This document shows, piece after piece, positions 34,526-45,775 of a stretch of DNA of 64,000 nt. Where the stretch lies: the NCBI GenBank assembly GCA_003254905.1, contig QANU01025256.1, positions 235,979-299,978 on the forward strand. The letters run 5' to 3'. The notes under the pieces were generated by a model. The model saw only the letters and a program-made list of their open reading frames with translations, ran no database searches and was not told where the DNA came from. The stretch comes from Nissolia schottii (lineage: Eukaryota; Streptophyta; Magnoliopsida; Fabales; Fabaceae). A program made the position numbers and the translations under genes. Numbering within the stretch: the stretch's first letter is position 1; each line of letters begins with the position of its first letter.

Positions 34526-37313
34526 CTCCTTGTGGCGGCTTCCATTTTTTATCCCTAGATGGGGGAAATCAAGTCACCCTTTATACTTTGTTTTATTTTT
34601 CCTGATGAAGAATCGATATTATTCAAATTCCTGCCTTTCCATTGGATAGTAATATTGTCTCGTACGTATTGGCAGTTGAATTTATGTTAAAACGTTTACT
34701 AGTAAAATTTTCACTCCTTTTTCTGTAATTTATACTTGTTAATAGACACTTATTCTTATTATAATAGTAGGGACTGTTCTGAAATAATAAAAAGAGTAGT
34801 AATGGAGGAAGAAGAGAGTAATATTGTTGATAATTAAAATAATAGTTTTAATTTAACCAAATCTTAAACAATATTCCCCTTGGACATCAGGGATGTACCA
34901 GACTCATCATAAAGGCTCAATGCTAGGCCCAATTGGTCCAGGGAGAGCCATTCTAAGACTCGCACTTGTGGCACGTAAGATGTGCCCAAAACCACCTCCA
35001 TGAGAACGTGGGTGGTTACCTCATCGTGGGAAGCATCGCACGACCACCACTCGAAACACCTTGGGGATCATGATTTCCCTCCTAGTGCTCACACTATAAA
35101 AAACGTAGATTGTATTCTTTACTCACCCTCTAGTATGTCAATGGTAAGTCTTGTCCATTACTCACCCTACACATGATTGTATTCTGACTTTACCATCGAA
35201 ATCCCTTGTAGGTCTCCCTCTCGAGCACTCTTTGATACATTAGAGCTCGACACCTTCAAGGCACATCACCACCATCATGAGCATCACCCTTTTGGGCTAG
35301 GTCAGAACATTGACGTCCATCGTGGGACACAGTGAACAAACTCTTACCCCCACAAATTTCTTGTTTTCTCTCCTGGTGACAATGGTTGAAACTAAGAGTC
35401 AAAGCCTTTTTCTCTAGTGAGTTCTCCTTCATGCTCAGACCAGTCTTTCATCTGTCCTCATCATGTGCATTTTCCATGAGTCAGGTTAAGCTTCAGTGGT
35501 TATCGATCAGGATCTCTAAGACTTCTTCGGGGAGCATTACAGGTTTGTTATCCACAGTTTGCAGAGCTTCCACTAGCCTTCTCAATGAGTAGGCACTAGG
35601 TCCACTCCCCCATTTTGCTATAGAGGTGGTCTTGCCACTAGGAGTGGTGGTGCTTGTGGTGCCTGTTGTGGCAATGGTTGGTTCGTCGTGGTCAAAGTCC
35701 TCTATTGTCATCATGGGGTTCATCAGAGTGAACGGTGGTTGTCTAGACATGTTGGATTCAGGGGGGTCATTCTCTTGGCTTTCCTAGTAGAGTGGCCAAA
35801 TGTTGATACAATGTTTGCAGGGATTAATCAAATGTGTTCATAAACTTGTTGAGGCTAAGAAAATGAGATTAAGATAGTGAAAATGGTGAGAATGATGAAG
35901 AAAATCAATTAGTTGATGGCTTGGATGGGAAGAACAAAAGATGGGTTCATAAAGTGCTCATGTGGCTTAAGGTTTGTGTGGTTGTTGTGTCTTTCTCTCT
36001 TCCCTTTCCCCCCTTCTTATCCTTGTTTCTCCTATTCAGACCGTTAGGTCAGGTCAGGTCCCTTTCAGCCCTTGAGCCATTTCTCTTTTGGGCTTGGTTG
36101 ATCCTCCAAGAAAAGAGGGTCTTCCTATTTATTTGACCAAAATAGCATAATCTCTCTGCTGCCCATGACATCAGCTTCCTCAGCCTCTGCAAGCCTGAGG
36201 CGCCTCGTTCACACTGCTAGTCAATTCAGCTAGTGTGACATCATTTACTTACACTATTTTGGACATGCGTCCTTTTTCTCTCCCTCAAACCCACTCTCTT
36301 ATCTTTTCTCGCTTGTGCAAGACCTCAACCTTATGAAGGCACTTTACCCGCTCTCCTAAAGACCACCAAACCATTACCTGATGGGTTCTTCTCAAAGGGC
36401 ATCCTATGCTTATAGACCACGGGTGCACCCTCACTCATGGTCTCATTATGCATAGGTGCTCTATAGGCCGCGTTGGGCCGCTTCATCGCTGACGGAGGCC
36501 CAATATTGGCGCTTCCGGTTGGTCACGTATTTGGACCGCGTGGTTCCCAATTAATTTATTGCGTGGAGTTACATTTATAAAAATACATATATTTTAATAC
36601 CTTCTTTCACCATGCATGTTATCCTTTCATTCACTATATAAAATGTCTCAATCAATATTCTTTTTTGATCTTGATATTTGTGATCATCATCTCTTTGATT
36701 TAGAATATTCTTAATGTCCTTAATATTATTTTTTTATTATTCAGAAAATAAAATATATATAATCACGACTACATTGAAAACATAGAAAATGGCCTTAAAT
36801 TTAACGGGGTTAGAGTTTAATTTAGATTAGAGCGAATTCGGAATTAAACCAACTCGTCCATGGAAGATCCATCCAAACCGACCCTTCCTCTAGTTCGGTA
36901 ATCTACAAATACAAGCATGCGTGATACTCACCTTTCACCATTTCAATGGCTTCTTAAATTTCGTGGTCAGTCCATAAATGGAAGTGAAGCAGGGATTAGG
37001 ACTGGTGGTACTCGAGAGCGAGAAAAGTAGGAGTGCATTATAATGAATGGCAGTCCACGATATAAATGCAGAGACAAGGGCAAAAAAACTCACCCCACCC
37101 CCACATGACAGTATGACCCTCAATGATATATTCTAAACAAACATTATTTATTGCTTTATTATTTTGCGTGCATTGGCGTCAGGTTCAGTTCCAGAGTCTC
37201 ACAGGGTCACCCCACCCACCACCCTTCGCTCCTTTAACACCTTTCTTCTCCCCTGTCCTTCTTCTTCCTTCACACTCCAACTCTGTCACCCTCTAACCTA
37301 CACCCACCTAAAA
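34526..37313. other. Intergenic repeat-derived DNA and DUF1645 promoter
   Basis: From about 34870 to 36560 the base composition changes (more GC, many CACC/GGTG words). An 85-codon minus frame (35493-35750, MSRQPPFTLMNPMMTIEDFD start) resembles anonymous 5' frames of plant retroelements, and the minus-strand phrase CCACGATGGACGTCAATGTTC is common near such frames. No LTR pair was found. 36600-37310 is AT-rich promoter sequence without a clear TATA box. Confidence 0.35.
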
Positions 37314-38531
37314 ATGGACCTCCAAACACCCATAACCACCAGCAACAACGGAGAACCCTCCACTAATTCCCTTTTCGACGACGACGACTACGACAGCACC
37401 TGCTCCACCCCTTACGTCAGTGCCCCGTCAAGCCCGGGCCGCGCGGGCCCAGTCTCGGGCTTCTTCTACAGCGCCCCCGCCAGCCCCTTGCACTTCGCCA
37501 TAACCGCCGCTTCCTCCTCCTACCAAAACAACCCTTCCTCTTCTTCCACTTGCTCAGTGCCGATTGGCTACGAGTTCGAATTCTCGGCCCGGTTCGGCTC
37601 ATCCGGTTCTTCCGGGCCCGGTTCGATGAGCTCAGCGGACGAGCTCTTCCTCAACGGCCAGATCCGGCCCATGAAGCTCTCCACACACCTAGAACGCCCC
37701 CAGGTCCTCGCTCCCTTGCTGGATCTGGAAGAAGAAGAGGAAGAAAACGAAGAAAGAGAGCAAGGGTTAGCAGAAGCCAACGTTATCGTCGTCCGAGGCA
37801 GAGATCTGAGGCTTCGTGACAAGTCCGTGCGGCGGAGAACCAGATCCATGTCACCGCTGAGGAGCAACACGCCGCTGGAGTGGACGGAAATCGAGGATCA
37901 CAGTTCGCCGGAGCAGGAGAAGAAGAACAAGACGGAGAGTAACGGAAATAGCGGTTCCTCGGAAACGGGGAGCAACGGAAGAGACGGCAACGTGGACGGT
38001 TCGGGTTCGGGCTTGGAGGCGGTAGATTCGGTTTCAGGTTCGGGTTTCGGTCCCGGTTCCGGTTCATCTTCCCGGTCCTCTTCGGCCGGGAGGAGCTCGA
38101 AGCGGTGGGTTTTCTTGAAGGACTTCCTGAGGAGCAAGAGCGAAGGGAGGAGCAACAACAAGTTCTGGTCAACCATTTCTTTCTCACCAACCAAGGACAA
38201 GAAACCTGCCACGTCAGCAAACCAAGCGAAGGACAAGTCTTGTAGTAGTAGTAGTAGTAGTAGTAGTAATCAGGGGAACGTGAATGGTGCTTCTTCTTGG
38301 GCCAAGAGAATGAGAGGGAAGCCCACAAACGGCGTCGTTGGGAAGAGGCGCGTGCCGCCCTCGCCGCACGAGCTGCACTACAAGGCAAACAGGGCTCAGG
38401 CGGAGGAGTTGAGGAAAAAGACGTTCCTGCCCTACAGGCAGGGCCTCCTTGGGTGCTTGGGGTTTAGTTCTAAAGGCTATGGGGCCATGAATGGCTTCGC
38501 TAGAGCCTTAAACCCTGTTTCCTCGAGGTAA
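37314..38531 (+). CDS. DUF1645 family protein
   Basis: An intronless gene for 405 residues. It opens with MDLQTPITTSNNGEPSTNSL and the family hallmarks STCSTPYVSAPSSPGR and GFFYSAPASPLHF. Next come an acidic E-rich stretch (about residues 140-155) and a basic RRRTRSMSPLR motif. A Gly/Ser-rich low-complexity middle follows, then the conserved KRWVFLKDFLRSKSEGR and a basic C-terminus (KRRVPPSPHELHYKANRAQA, KTFLPYRQGLLGCLGFSSKG). The biochemical role of DUF1645 proteins is not established; members are stress-related, plant-specific and probably nuclear. I chose the ATG at 37314 because the upstream 50 codons (from 37164) read like leader. A TAG repeat (about 38241-38268) encodes a Ser run. Confidence 0.87.
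   Translation: MDLQTPITTSNNGEPSTNSLFDDDDYDSTCSTPYVSAPSSPGRAGPVSGFFYSAPASPLHFAITAASSSYQNNPSSSSTCSVPIGYEFEFSARFGSSGSSGPGSMSSADELFLNGQIRPMKLSTHLERPQVLAPLLDLEEEEEENEEREQGLAEANVIVVRGRDLRLRDKSVRRRTRSMSPLRSNTPLEWTEIEDHSSPEQEKKNKTESNGNSGSSETGSNGRDGNVDGSGSGLEAVDSVSGSGFGPGSGSSSRSSSAGRSSKRWVFLKDFLRSKSEGRSNNKFWSTISFSPTKDKKPATSANQAKDKSCSSSSSSSSNQGNVNGASSWAKRMRGKPTNGVVGKRRVPPSPHELHYKANRAQAEELRKKTFLPYRQGLLGCLGFSSKGYGAMNGFARALNPVSSR
38241..38269 (+). repeat. (TAG)n/(AGT)n microsatellite inside DUF1645
   Basis: Nine or so tandem AGT triplets, read in frame as serine. The repeat sits between KDKSC and NQGNVNG in a disordered region, so length change would keep the frame. Confidence 0.9.
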
Positions 38532-40590
38532 AAATTAAATTAAAATTCCATGTTTGGAGGGAGGGGGGTTAATTTTCTGTTCTTAAAATTGTACAGATGA
38601 TTATTATTATTATTAGTAATTAATTTTTATTGTTAGTAGTATTTTTTGTTATTTTGGACTCGTTTAGCTTAGTGTGAAAGCTTTAGTTTGAGGTCATTTG
38701 GTCAGGTTATGCTGTCCTTATCCTACCCTCCAATGATCGATGGAGTAGGTGTAACTGAAACGTGAGATTTCTTCATTCGCCATCGTCTTTGTAGATGACG
38801 CTGATTAAAACCATGTACAATATATACTGTGTACTCGCAGCATCTTATTATGACAGATGCTGTATGCCGTACATATTGCTATTTCGCCCTCACTGCGCTT
38901 CACTTTTGATTAAGAAGAAAATTAAAAGAAATCCCAAAAGGCATAACTTATGGTTAAATTAGGCCTTAGCAATGTCGTTATCTTCATATTGTTAGAAACA
39001 AATTATGCCCCTTATCAATAGGGGATATTAAAGAATCCACGTGGGGTGGGGAGCCATATGAGTTGGCTTAGGCCCCATAGTAATAGGGCAAACGCGCTAA
39101 AGCTGCAGCATTTGGACTTGCGATAACCCTCGCGGCCACGCACAATATTAAAAAGATGCTTGTGTTCTTGTTTTCGTCTTACGTCTCAAACTTTTTGTTG
39201 CATGAAATGGCTGTCGGGATTATGGCGATAGGCAGATAGATATAGATGAGATGATCTAAGTTTATTCCCTTTATTTTATTTTTTTTGTGTGGGGAGGGGG
39301 GGGGGGTTGGAATGGAGTTAGATGATGCGGCGTTATCATGAGGGCATTATGATAGATCCATTTGGAATTAGGAAAAAGATGTTTGCAAATCTACATGGGA
39401 CAAGATGTGGACATAAAGTAGATTGAGATTATTTGATATTGACTTTCTTATAAGTTAGTATATTATAAGTTGAAAGTTGGATTGGAACCCATTAAAATCT
39501 ATAATACAGATCCCATTTTCTTTTTGGTCGTTTCTGTATCAGTCTCTTCTTTGAAAGATCTTTTCTACCATGCCGTTGCTCGGTGCCCCACTGCTACTGA
39601 TATTGAAAGATTTGCGTGGATTTATTAATTCTCACCTGGTGATTTTTCACTTCTCTTTTAAGATAAATATTTCATGTTATTTAATTCATTAATTTTTAAT
39701 AATTTTTATAATTAAATTAATTTAATTTTGTTATTATTTTATATTTTATATAATTGTAATAAATTTTTTATTAATTAAATTATTAAAAAAATTAACTTAT
39801 AAAATATTGAGAGATTTGTGAACCATTTAAATTTACGATGTAACTCTATAAATATTATATTAAAAAATATTAATTTATCACATTAGATCATATAATTTAT
39901 TAATATATCATATTGTATCATAAAATGATAATAAAATTAAATAAATTTAATTATAAAAATTATATAAATTAAGGAGTATAAAATATTTAGTTAAAAATCA
40001 CTTGTCACTTTAATTACTTGGAGGAAATTTTCAAAATGGAACCAATGAGATATGAACATGAGAGGCCCCAACTCCTTTAATACGTTGGGGTTTTGTCTAG
40101 CCTCGTCAAAAAGTTAGAGGCGGCAAAATCACGCCACGCTATCAGGACGTGGTTATTGAATAACTTGGATTTGCAATGGTTCATGTACCCGGAAAGAAAC
40201 AAGACGTGTTTCCTTGATCGTTGTAAAAAGTTCTGTTCATATTGCTTGTCGACTTCCGTTGTTTGTTTCAACCAATTTTATGTTTTTTTACTATTATGTC
40301 ACTAAAGTATCACTGCTTTAAAATTATTTACCAAACCATATCTGTTTCTGACGGGACACTTTAAAAGTGTTGCCTAATCTCCCACTAATTTTCAAAACAA
40401 AAAAAACTTCCATCAAGGAGAATCGAATCCCTACACAAGTAAAAAGGGCTCTCTTCCAACAACCGCTACACATAATTACGTGTAATATGACGCTTATAAT
40501 TATATATATTATACATAAATTGTAATTTTATTATTTATTTAATTAATCTCGGTCCAGCAAATAATCTAGTGACTTAATAGTTTGGTCAAA
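38532..40590. other. Intergenic DNA with an AT-rich dispersed repeat
   Basis: 3' flank of DUF1645. A G-run lies at 39295-39306. From about 39655 to 39985 there is a very AT-rich segment that has a diverged relative at about 60030-60312. 40380-40510 on the minus strand has tRNA-like box A and B words (GTAGCGGTTGTTGG, GGATTCGATTCTCC), a possible SINE remnant. Confidence 0.45.
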
Positions 40591-40595
40591 CCAAC

Positions 40596-40828
40596 TGTTA
40601 CAAGGAAATAACAAGAGCAAAAATATGTAGAAGAGGAATATATTTGTATATCTGAGTTCTTAATTTACAATGGAGGGTTGGCTTATTTATAGACTGGATA
40701 CCCAACCGGTAAAAATCAAATTAAAATCAATCAAATATTTACAAGATCAAATCATAATCAAATCAAGGATAATCAAATCAATCATATCATAAACGAATCA
40801 ATCATATGAATCAATCATATCATTAACA
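40596..40828 (-). repeat. 3' LTR of the copia element
   Basis: Left-hand LTR in window coordinates. It is bounded by the CCAAC duplication outside and the purine tract inside, and it carries extra tandem AATCAATCATAT units compared with its partner. Confidence 0.9.
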
Positions 40829-40829
40829 T

Positions 40830-43800
40830 CTCCCCTCACACTCAATTAGGCTTTGATGAAACCAACTTGAGTTTGGAGACCAAAGTGTGGAAGCAACTAG
40901 GATGATGTGTTTTAGTGAATATGTCAGTGGGTTGGTCAAGAGTCCCAATAGAGATGAGGCGAAGGGCACCACGCAAAATATGTTAGCGAATGAAGTGACA
41001 ATCAATCTCAATGTGTTTGGTGTGCTCGTGGAAGGCATCATTCTGAGCAATTTGAATAGTGCTTCGATTGTCACAATATAGATCAGTAGCAGAGGAATGA
41101 GAGATGCCCAAATCATTAAGGAGCCAACGTAACCAATTCAGAAGTGGTGTCGGCAAGAGCTCGATATTCAGCCTTGGTACTGGAGCTGGCAATCAATGTT
41201 TGTTTCTTGCTTCGCCATGTGAAAAGGGAGTCACCAAGGAAATGCAATAGCCTATGGTAGAACGACAATCAGTGGGATCACCACCCCAATCAGCATCAGA
41301 GTAGACGCGAAGGGTTAACGAAGAGTGGGCAAAGAAGTGGAGCCCATGAAACAATGTTCCTTTGACATAGTGGAGAATGCGAAGAACTGCAGCATAATGA
41401 GTAGATCGTGGAGTGATCATAAATTGACTGACCAAGTGTACTGCATCTGCAATGTCAAGGCGATTAACAATTAGGTAGATCAAGCTACCGATAAGCTATT
41501 TGTATAGAGTGGGATTATCAAGTGCGATTTCATCCATAGGTGTAAAGAGAACATTAGGTTCTAGAGGAGTGAATTTTGTGTGACTATCTATGAGACCAAC
41601 TCAAGCAATAAGATCAGATGCATACTTGGCCTGAGATAAACAGATACCATCAGTAGAGGAAAGAACTTCAAGACTTAGAAAATAACTGAAAAGGTCAAGA
41701 TCCTTCATTTCAAAGTGGCGGCTCAGGGATGCTTTAAGATCAACGATGCCTGAGATGTCATCTCCAGTACTAATCATGTTATCAACATAAAGTAATAGTA
41801 ACACAAAGCCTTGATTTGTTCAACGAGTGAGGAGAGCAGAGTCGTGTGGACTGGAAGTGAACCCAAGTTGACTAACAGTAGAACTGAATTTGACAAACCA
41901 AGCACTAGGAGCCTGCTTAAGACCATATAAGGCCCTACGGAGAAAACAAACCTTGTTTGGTGGACAAGTGTAGCCTTGAGGAGGTTTCATATAGACTTCT
42001 TCTTCTAAGTCACCATTAAGGAAGACATTTTTCACATCCATTTGACTAAGAGTCCATTTCTGAGTGGCTGGAATTGCTAGGAGAGCACATACAAAGGTGA
42101 TGCAGATAGCAGGGACAAGTTTCTCCTCATAGTCAATGCCATAGTCTTGAGTAAATCCCTTAGCAACCAAGATATAGGAGTGGGTCTTGATCTTGTACAC
42201 CCATTTACATCCCACAAGCATCTTATCAAAAGGCTGATCAACTAGGTCCCAAGTTTGAGTATCTTCTAATGCTTGTAACTCTTCTTGTATAGCATGTTGC
42301 CAAAGAGGATCTATGGATGCTTCTTTATAGGAATGTGGTTCATTTAAGTGAAGCATGGTAGAAAAACAATGATAATCATGGAGATATAAAGGTGGATTTC
42401 TTACCTTGGTTAGACGATCCGAAGAATCATTAGAATGTGGTGCAGGATCTAGGTTCGGGATAAGGTCAGTGGGAGAGGTTGAAACATCATAAGGGACTGC
42501 GAGCTCAGGAGAAGAACATGCATCATAATCGCTAGGAAAAAGGTCAATAGAGGAGTTGGTAAAGAAAGGACTTGTGGTGGTAGGAACAATCTTGAAGGAA
42601 GATAAAGATGAGAACATGTGGTGTTCGCAAAAGATAATATTGTAGGAGATACAGATGCATTGAGAGATGGGATCCTAACAACGATAGCCTTTGTGTTCTG
42701 TCCCATAGCCAAGAAAGCAACAAAGCCGAGCACGTGGTTCAAGTTTAGTGTATTCATGTGGTTGAAGAAGTACAAAACATGCACAACCAAACACTTTTAA
42801 GGAGTTGTAATCAAGAGGAGTGTGGTGGAGATGCTCAAAGGGAAAGACATTAGCAAGAGTAAAGGATGGTAGGTGATTAATGACATAGACAGCAGTAAGG
42901 GTAGCTTTACCCCAAGCTCGCTCATGATAAGAGGAAGAGATAAGCATAGCACAAACATAGTCCAAGAATGTGACGATGCTTCCACTTTGCACGTCCATTT
43001 TGTTGAGAGGTACCAGGACAAGAAAATTTAGATAGAGTTCCTTGGTCACTAAGAAAGGTCAAAAGCTTTGAGTCACAATATTCCATGGCATTATCACGTC
43101 GAAAAACTTTAATCACTTTTGAAAACTGAGTTTTAATCATCTTGGAAAAATTAATATAAATTTCAGGCAGTTCGTGACGTTTTTTCATTAGATATATCCA
43201 AGTATAACGGGAATGATCATCAATAAAAATGACAAAATAGAGTAGGAGCTAGTCCCCAAATATTAGAGTGCACTAAATCAAAAGGAGAGTTAGAAATAGA
43301 TGTTATTTTACTAAAAGATAAAGTCGGTTGTTTAGCAGTTTGACAAGAAATGCAATTAAAAGATCCATTACTAATGTGTCCTAAAATTCTTGCAGAAAGG
43401 AGGTGACGCATCTTCCCTAGAGAGCTGTGAGCAAGACGATGATGCCAGAGTTAGAGGGAAGAGGGGGTGGAAGAAGCATAGATATTGGAAGGAACGTGAA
43501 GACAAGTGAGCCCAAATAGCCTTCTAATCTTACATCCAATCCCGATAACTTGCCCCATCTGTGGGTCCTGTATATGACAACCAGAAGAAGAAAAAGTAAT
43601 TTCATATCCAAGATCACATAATTAACCAACAGAGATAAGATGAAAGTTTAACTTAGAAATGAGATATGTGTCAGGTAATGTGAGATTGGGTGAGGAGATA
43701 GAACCCTTATGGCTTATATTCATAAGAGATCCATCTGCAGTGTGTATAGCTGGTGTAATGCTAATGATAGTCATGGAAGAAAAATTATGAGATGCAGATA

Positions 43801-44970
43801 TCATGTGATTACAACATGCAGAATCAAAATACCATTTTGTATTACCTAATGTGGTAGACAAGGCAGCGAGAGTATTACTAGAAAGTGAAACGAGTTAGTT
43901 CAGTAGGGACTCAATATCACTTGAGGAAACCGCAATGGTAGAGGTGGTGGAGGAAGAGGCCATAGTGTCATGAGTGGCAGCAGTAGTGACAAGCACAACT
44001 TTAGAGGAATTGGAGCGTTTTTAAGACTTAACATGAGTAGGCCTTGGTGGGAAAGTGGGACAATCCTCAATAATGTGTCCTTGCTTTTTACAATAGCTAC
44101 AAACTAGGGCATGCCAGTTGGATGTGATCTGAAATTTCTTCTTACAGGTACGACATTCTATGGTGGGACAGTCAGGAAGGAGATGTCCCGATCGATGACA
44201 ATGTCGACAAGATTTACTTATACTGTCAATAGTTGCAAAAACCATATCTGTGGTTGGTTTAAGGAGCCCCAAACGGGTTTCTTCAAATTTGAGATGAGGG
44301 AGAGCATCCTTAATAGTGGGCAATGGATCTTGATGGAGTAGAGATGCCCGAACAGGTTCATAGTCATCAGTGAGGGCCATCAGGAATTGGATGAGCCTAG
44401 TGCAATTACGATACTCATCATATCGCTTAATGTCACTTTTGTGCTTGATGACAGGTTTGCAGGATGCCAACTAATCCCATATGGCTTCTATCTGAGCTAG
44501 AAATTCATAGACAGTTTGTCTGGGAGCTTGTTTGAGATTGTGGAGTTCCTTCAAAAATTGATACTGATGAGATAAATCAGAAATAGTATAACGATTTTGT
44601 AAGTGATCCCATACACCTCCTTGGTGGTGTCATACTGATCAAATTGAAGATGAATGCTAAGTGTTGAGGTATTGCGAAACTAGGTGATTATTTGGTGATT
44701 CTTACTATCCCATTTTTCTAATGTGTAAGCAAAAGTTTCTTCAGAATCATCTTCTGGTTTGGCGGGACACACAATATCACCTGTGACATATAGCCAGAGT
44801 TTACGACGCTTCAAAAAACCACGCATTGCCTCAACCAAATGGGTGTAGTTGGAACCATTTTGGATAACAGGAATTGGATGGGCAATATCTATTTTATCTA
44901 TGTTAAGCACAACGGTAAAAGAGAACAGTACTTTCAAGGTTGAATTGATGAAAAATGACTGCAAAAATGG
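40830..44970 (-). pseudogene. copia gag-pol remnants of the LTR element
   Basis: On the minus strand from right to left: gag (LKRRKLWLYVTGDIVCP, then RLIQFLMALTDDYEPVRASL) with two zinc-knuckle-like clusters (CRHCHRSGHLLPDCP and CSYCKKQGHIIEDCP). Protease follows with WYFDSACCNHM, where the usual DSG is DSA. Integrase reads GTLSKFSCPGTSQQNGRAKW. RT reads WKWVYKIKTHS-like text, LSQMDVKNVFLNGDLEEEVY, CFLRRALYGLKQAPSAWF and LLLYVDNM (usual YVDDM). RNase H reads VYSDADWGGDPTDCRSTIG, ATDLYCDNRSTIQIAQN and EIDCHFIR. The reading is broken into at least eight frames, so it cannot make a full polyprotein. Confidence 0.85.
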
Positions 44971-45568
44971 AATTATCTTACCAAAAAAATAATAGGAAGG
45001 GTTGACTTGAGTGCCACGTCAGCACGCCATGTCAACAGTAACAGACACGGGGCAGATGACATCTCAGTAACATGGCACCACGTCAGTGCCGTGGTCAACA
45101 TCCACAGAGCCAGTCAACAGACCTAGTGGGCGGGTCTGCGGGTGGGTCAGGAAGAGGGTTACGGTGGGGGCGTGGCGAGTTGCGAGTGGGTTCTAATTTT
45201 GGGTTGGGCTTGGGGTTTTGGTTTGGTTTTGGTTTTGTTTTTGATTTCGGCTGGAGTCGCAGAGAAGTGAAAAAAGTTTAAATAGCAACAAAAAACAAGG
45301 CAGACGGGTTGAACGTGGGCTGGGCTTGGATAGGAGTCATGTGCAAGAGGGAGTGTAGGCCCAGTGGCGCGTGGAACTTGGTGCAACGGCGTTGGGAGGC
45401 GCATGAGGGCGCGTGTGCTACCAGAACAATGCCAAATTTCCCCCACGGGTGCGGCAGAGGACGGCAGAGATGAGGGTGCTGGCAGTGAGAAAAAACAGTG
45501 CACGAGAGGCGGAGAAACGGAGGCGACAACGGAGTTTAGAGGGGAGAGAGAGTGGCTAACTGATACCA

Positions 45569-45770
45569 TGTTACAAGTAAATAACAAGAGCAAAAATATG
45601 TAAGAGAGGAATATATTTGTATATGATTTCTTAATTTACGATGGAGGGTGGGCCTATTTATAGGTTGGAAATCCAACGGGTAAAAATCAAATTACAATCA
45701 ATCAAATATTCATAAGATCAATCATAATCAAATCAATCATATCATAAACAAATCAATCATATCATTAACA
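45569..45770 (-). repeat. 5' LTR of the copia element
   Basis: Right-hand LTR in window coordinates. The element-internal side abuts a TGGTATCAG primer-binding site, and the outer side abuts the CCAAC duplication. Confidence 0.9.
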
Positions 45771-45775
45771 CCAAC

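Larger units (their letters stand above)
40596..45770 (-). mobile_element. Complete-structure Ty1/copia element with 5-bp target duplication
   Basis: The LTRs are 40596-40828 (3' LTR, 233 bp) and 45569-45770 (5' LTR, 202 bp). Both begin TGTTACAAG and end ATTAACA in window orientation. They are flanked by CCAAC at 40591-40595 and 45771-45775. On the minus strand, a primer-binding site TGGTATCAGTTAGCC follows the 5' LTR directly and a purine tract GAGGGGAGA precedes the 3' LTR. Gag, protease, integrase, RT and RNase H follow in copia order. The 31-bp LTR length difference comes mainly from extra AATCAAATCAATCATATC-type repeats in the left LTR, so the insertion is not very recent. Confidence 0.93.

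Noticed and set aside
35493-35750. 85-codon minus frame as a plant gene
   Set aside because: Resembles anonymous frames in LTR retroelements, has no introns or conserved domain, and lies in repeat-like DNA.
37783-38388. 201-codon minus frame
   Set aside because: Antisense shadow of the DUF1645 coding sequence, created by its GC-rich codons and the Ser/Gly repeats.
45159-45593. 144-codon minus frame
   Set aside because: Leader region between the copia 5' LTR and gag; composition is repetitive and it has no conserved motif.
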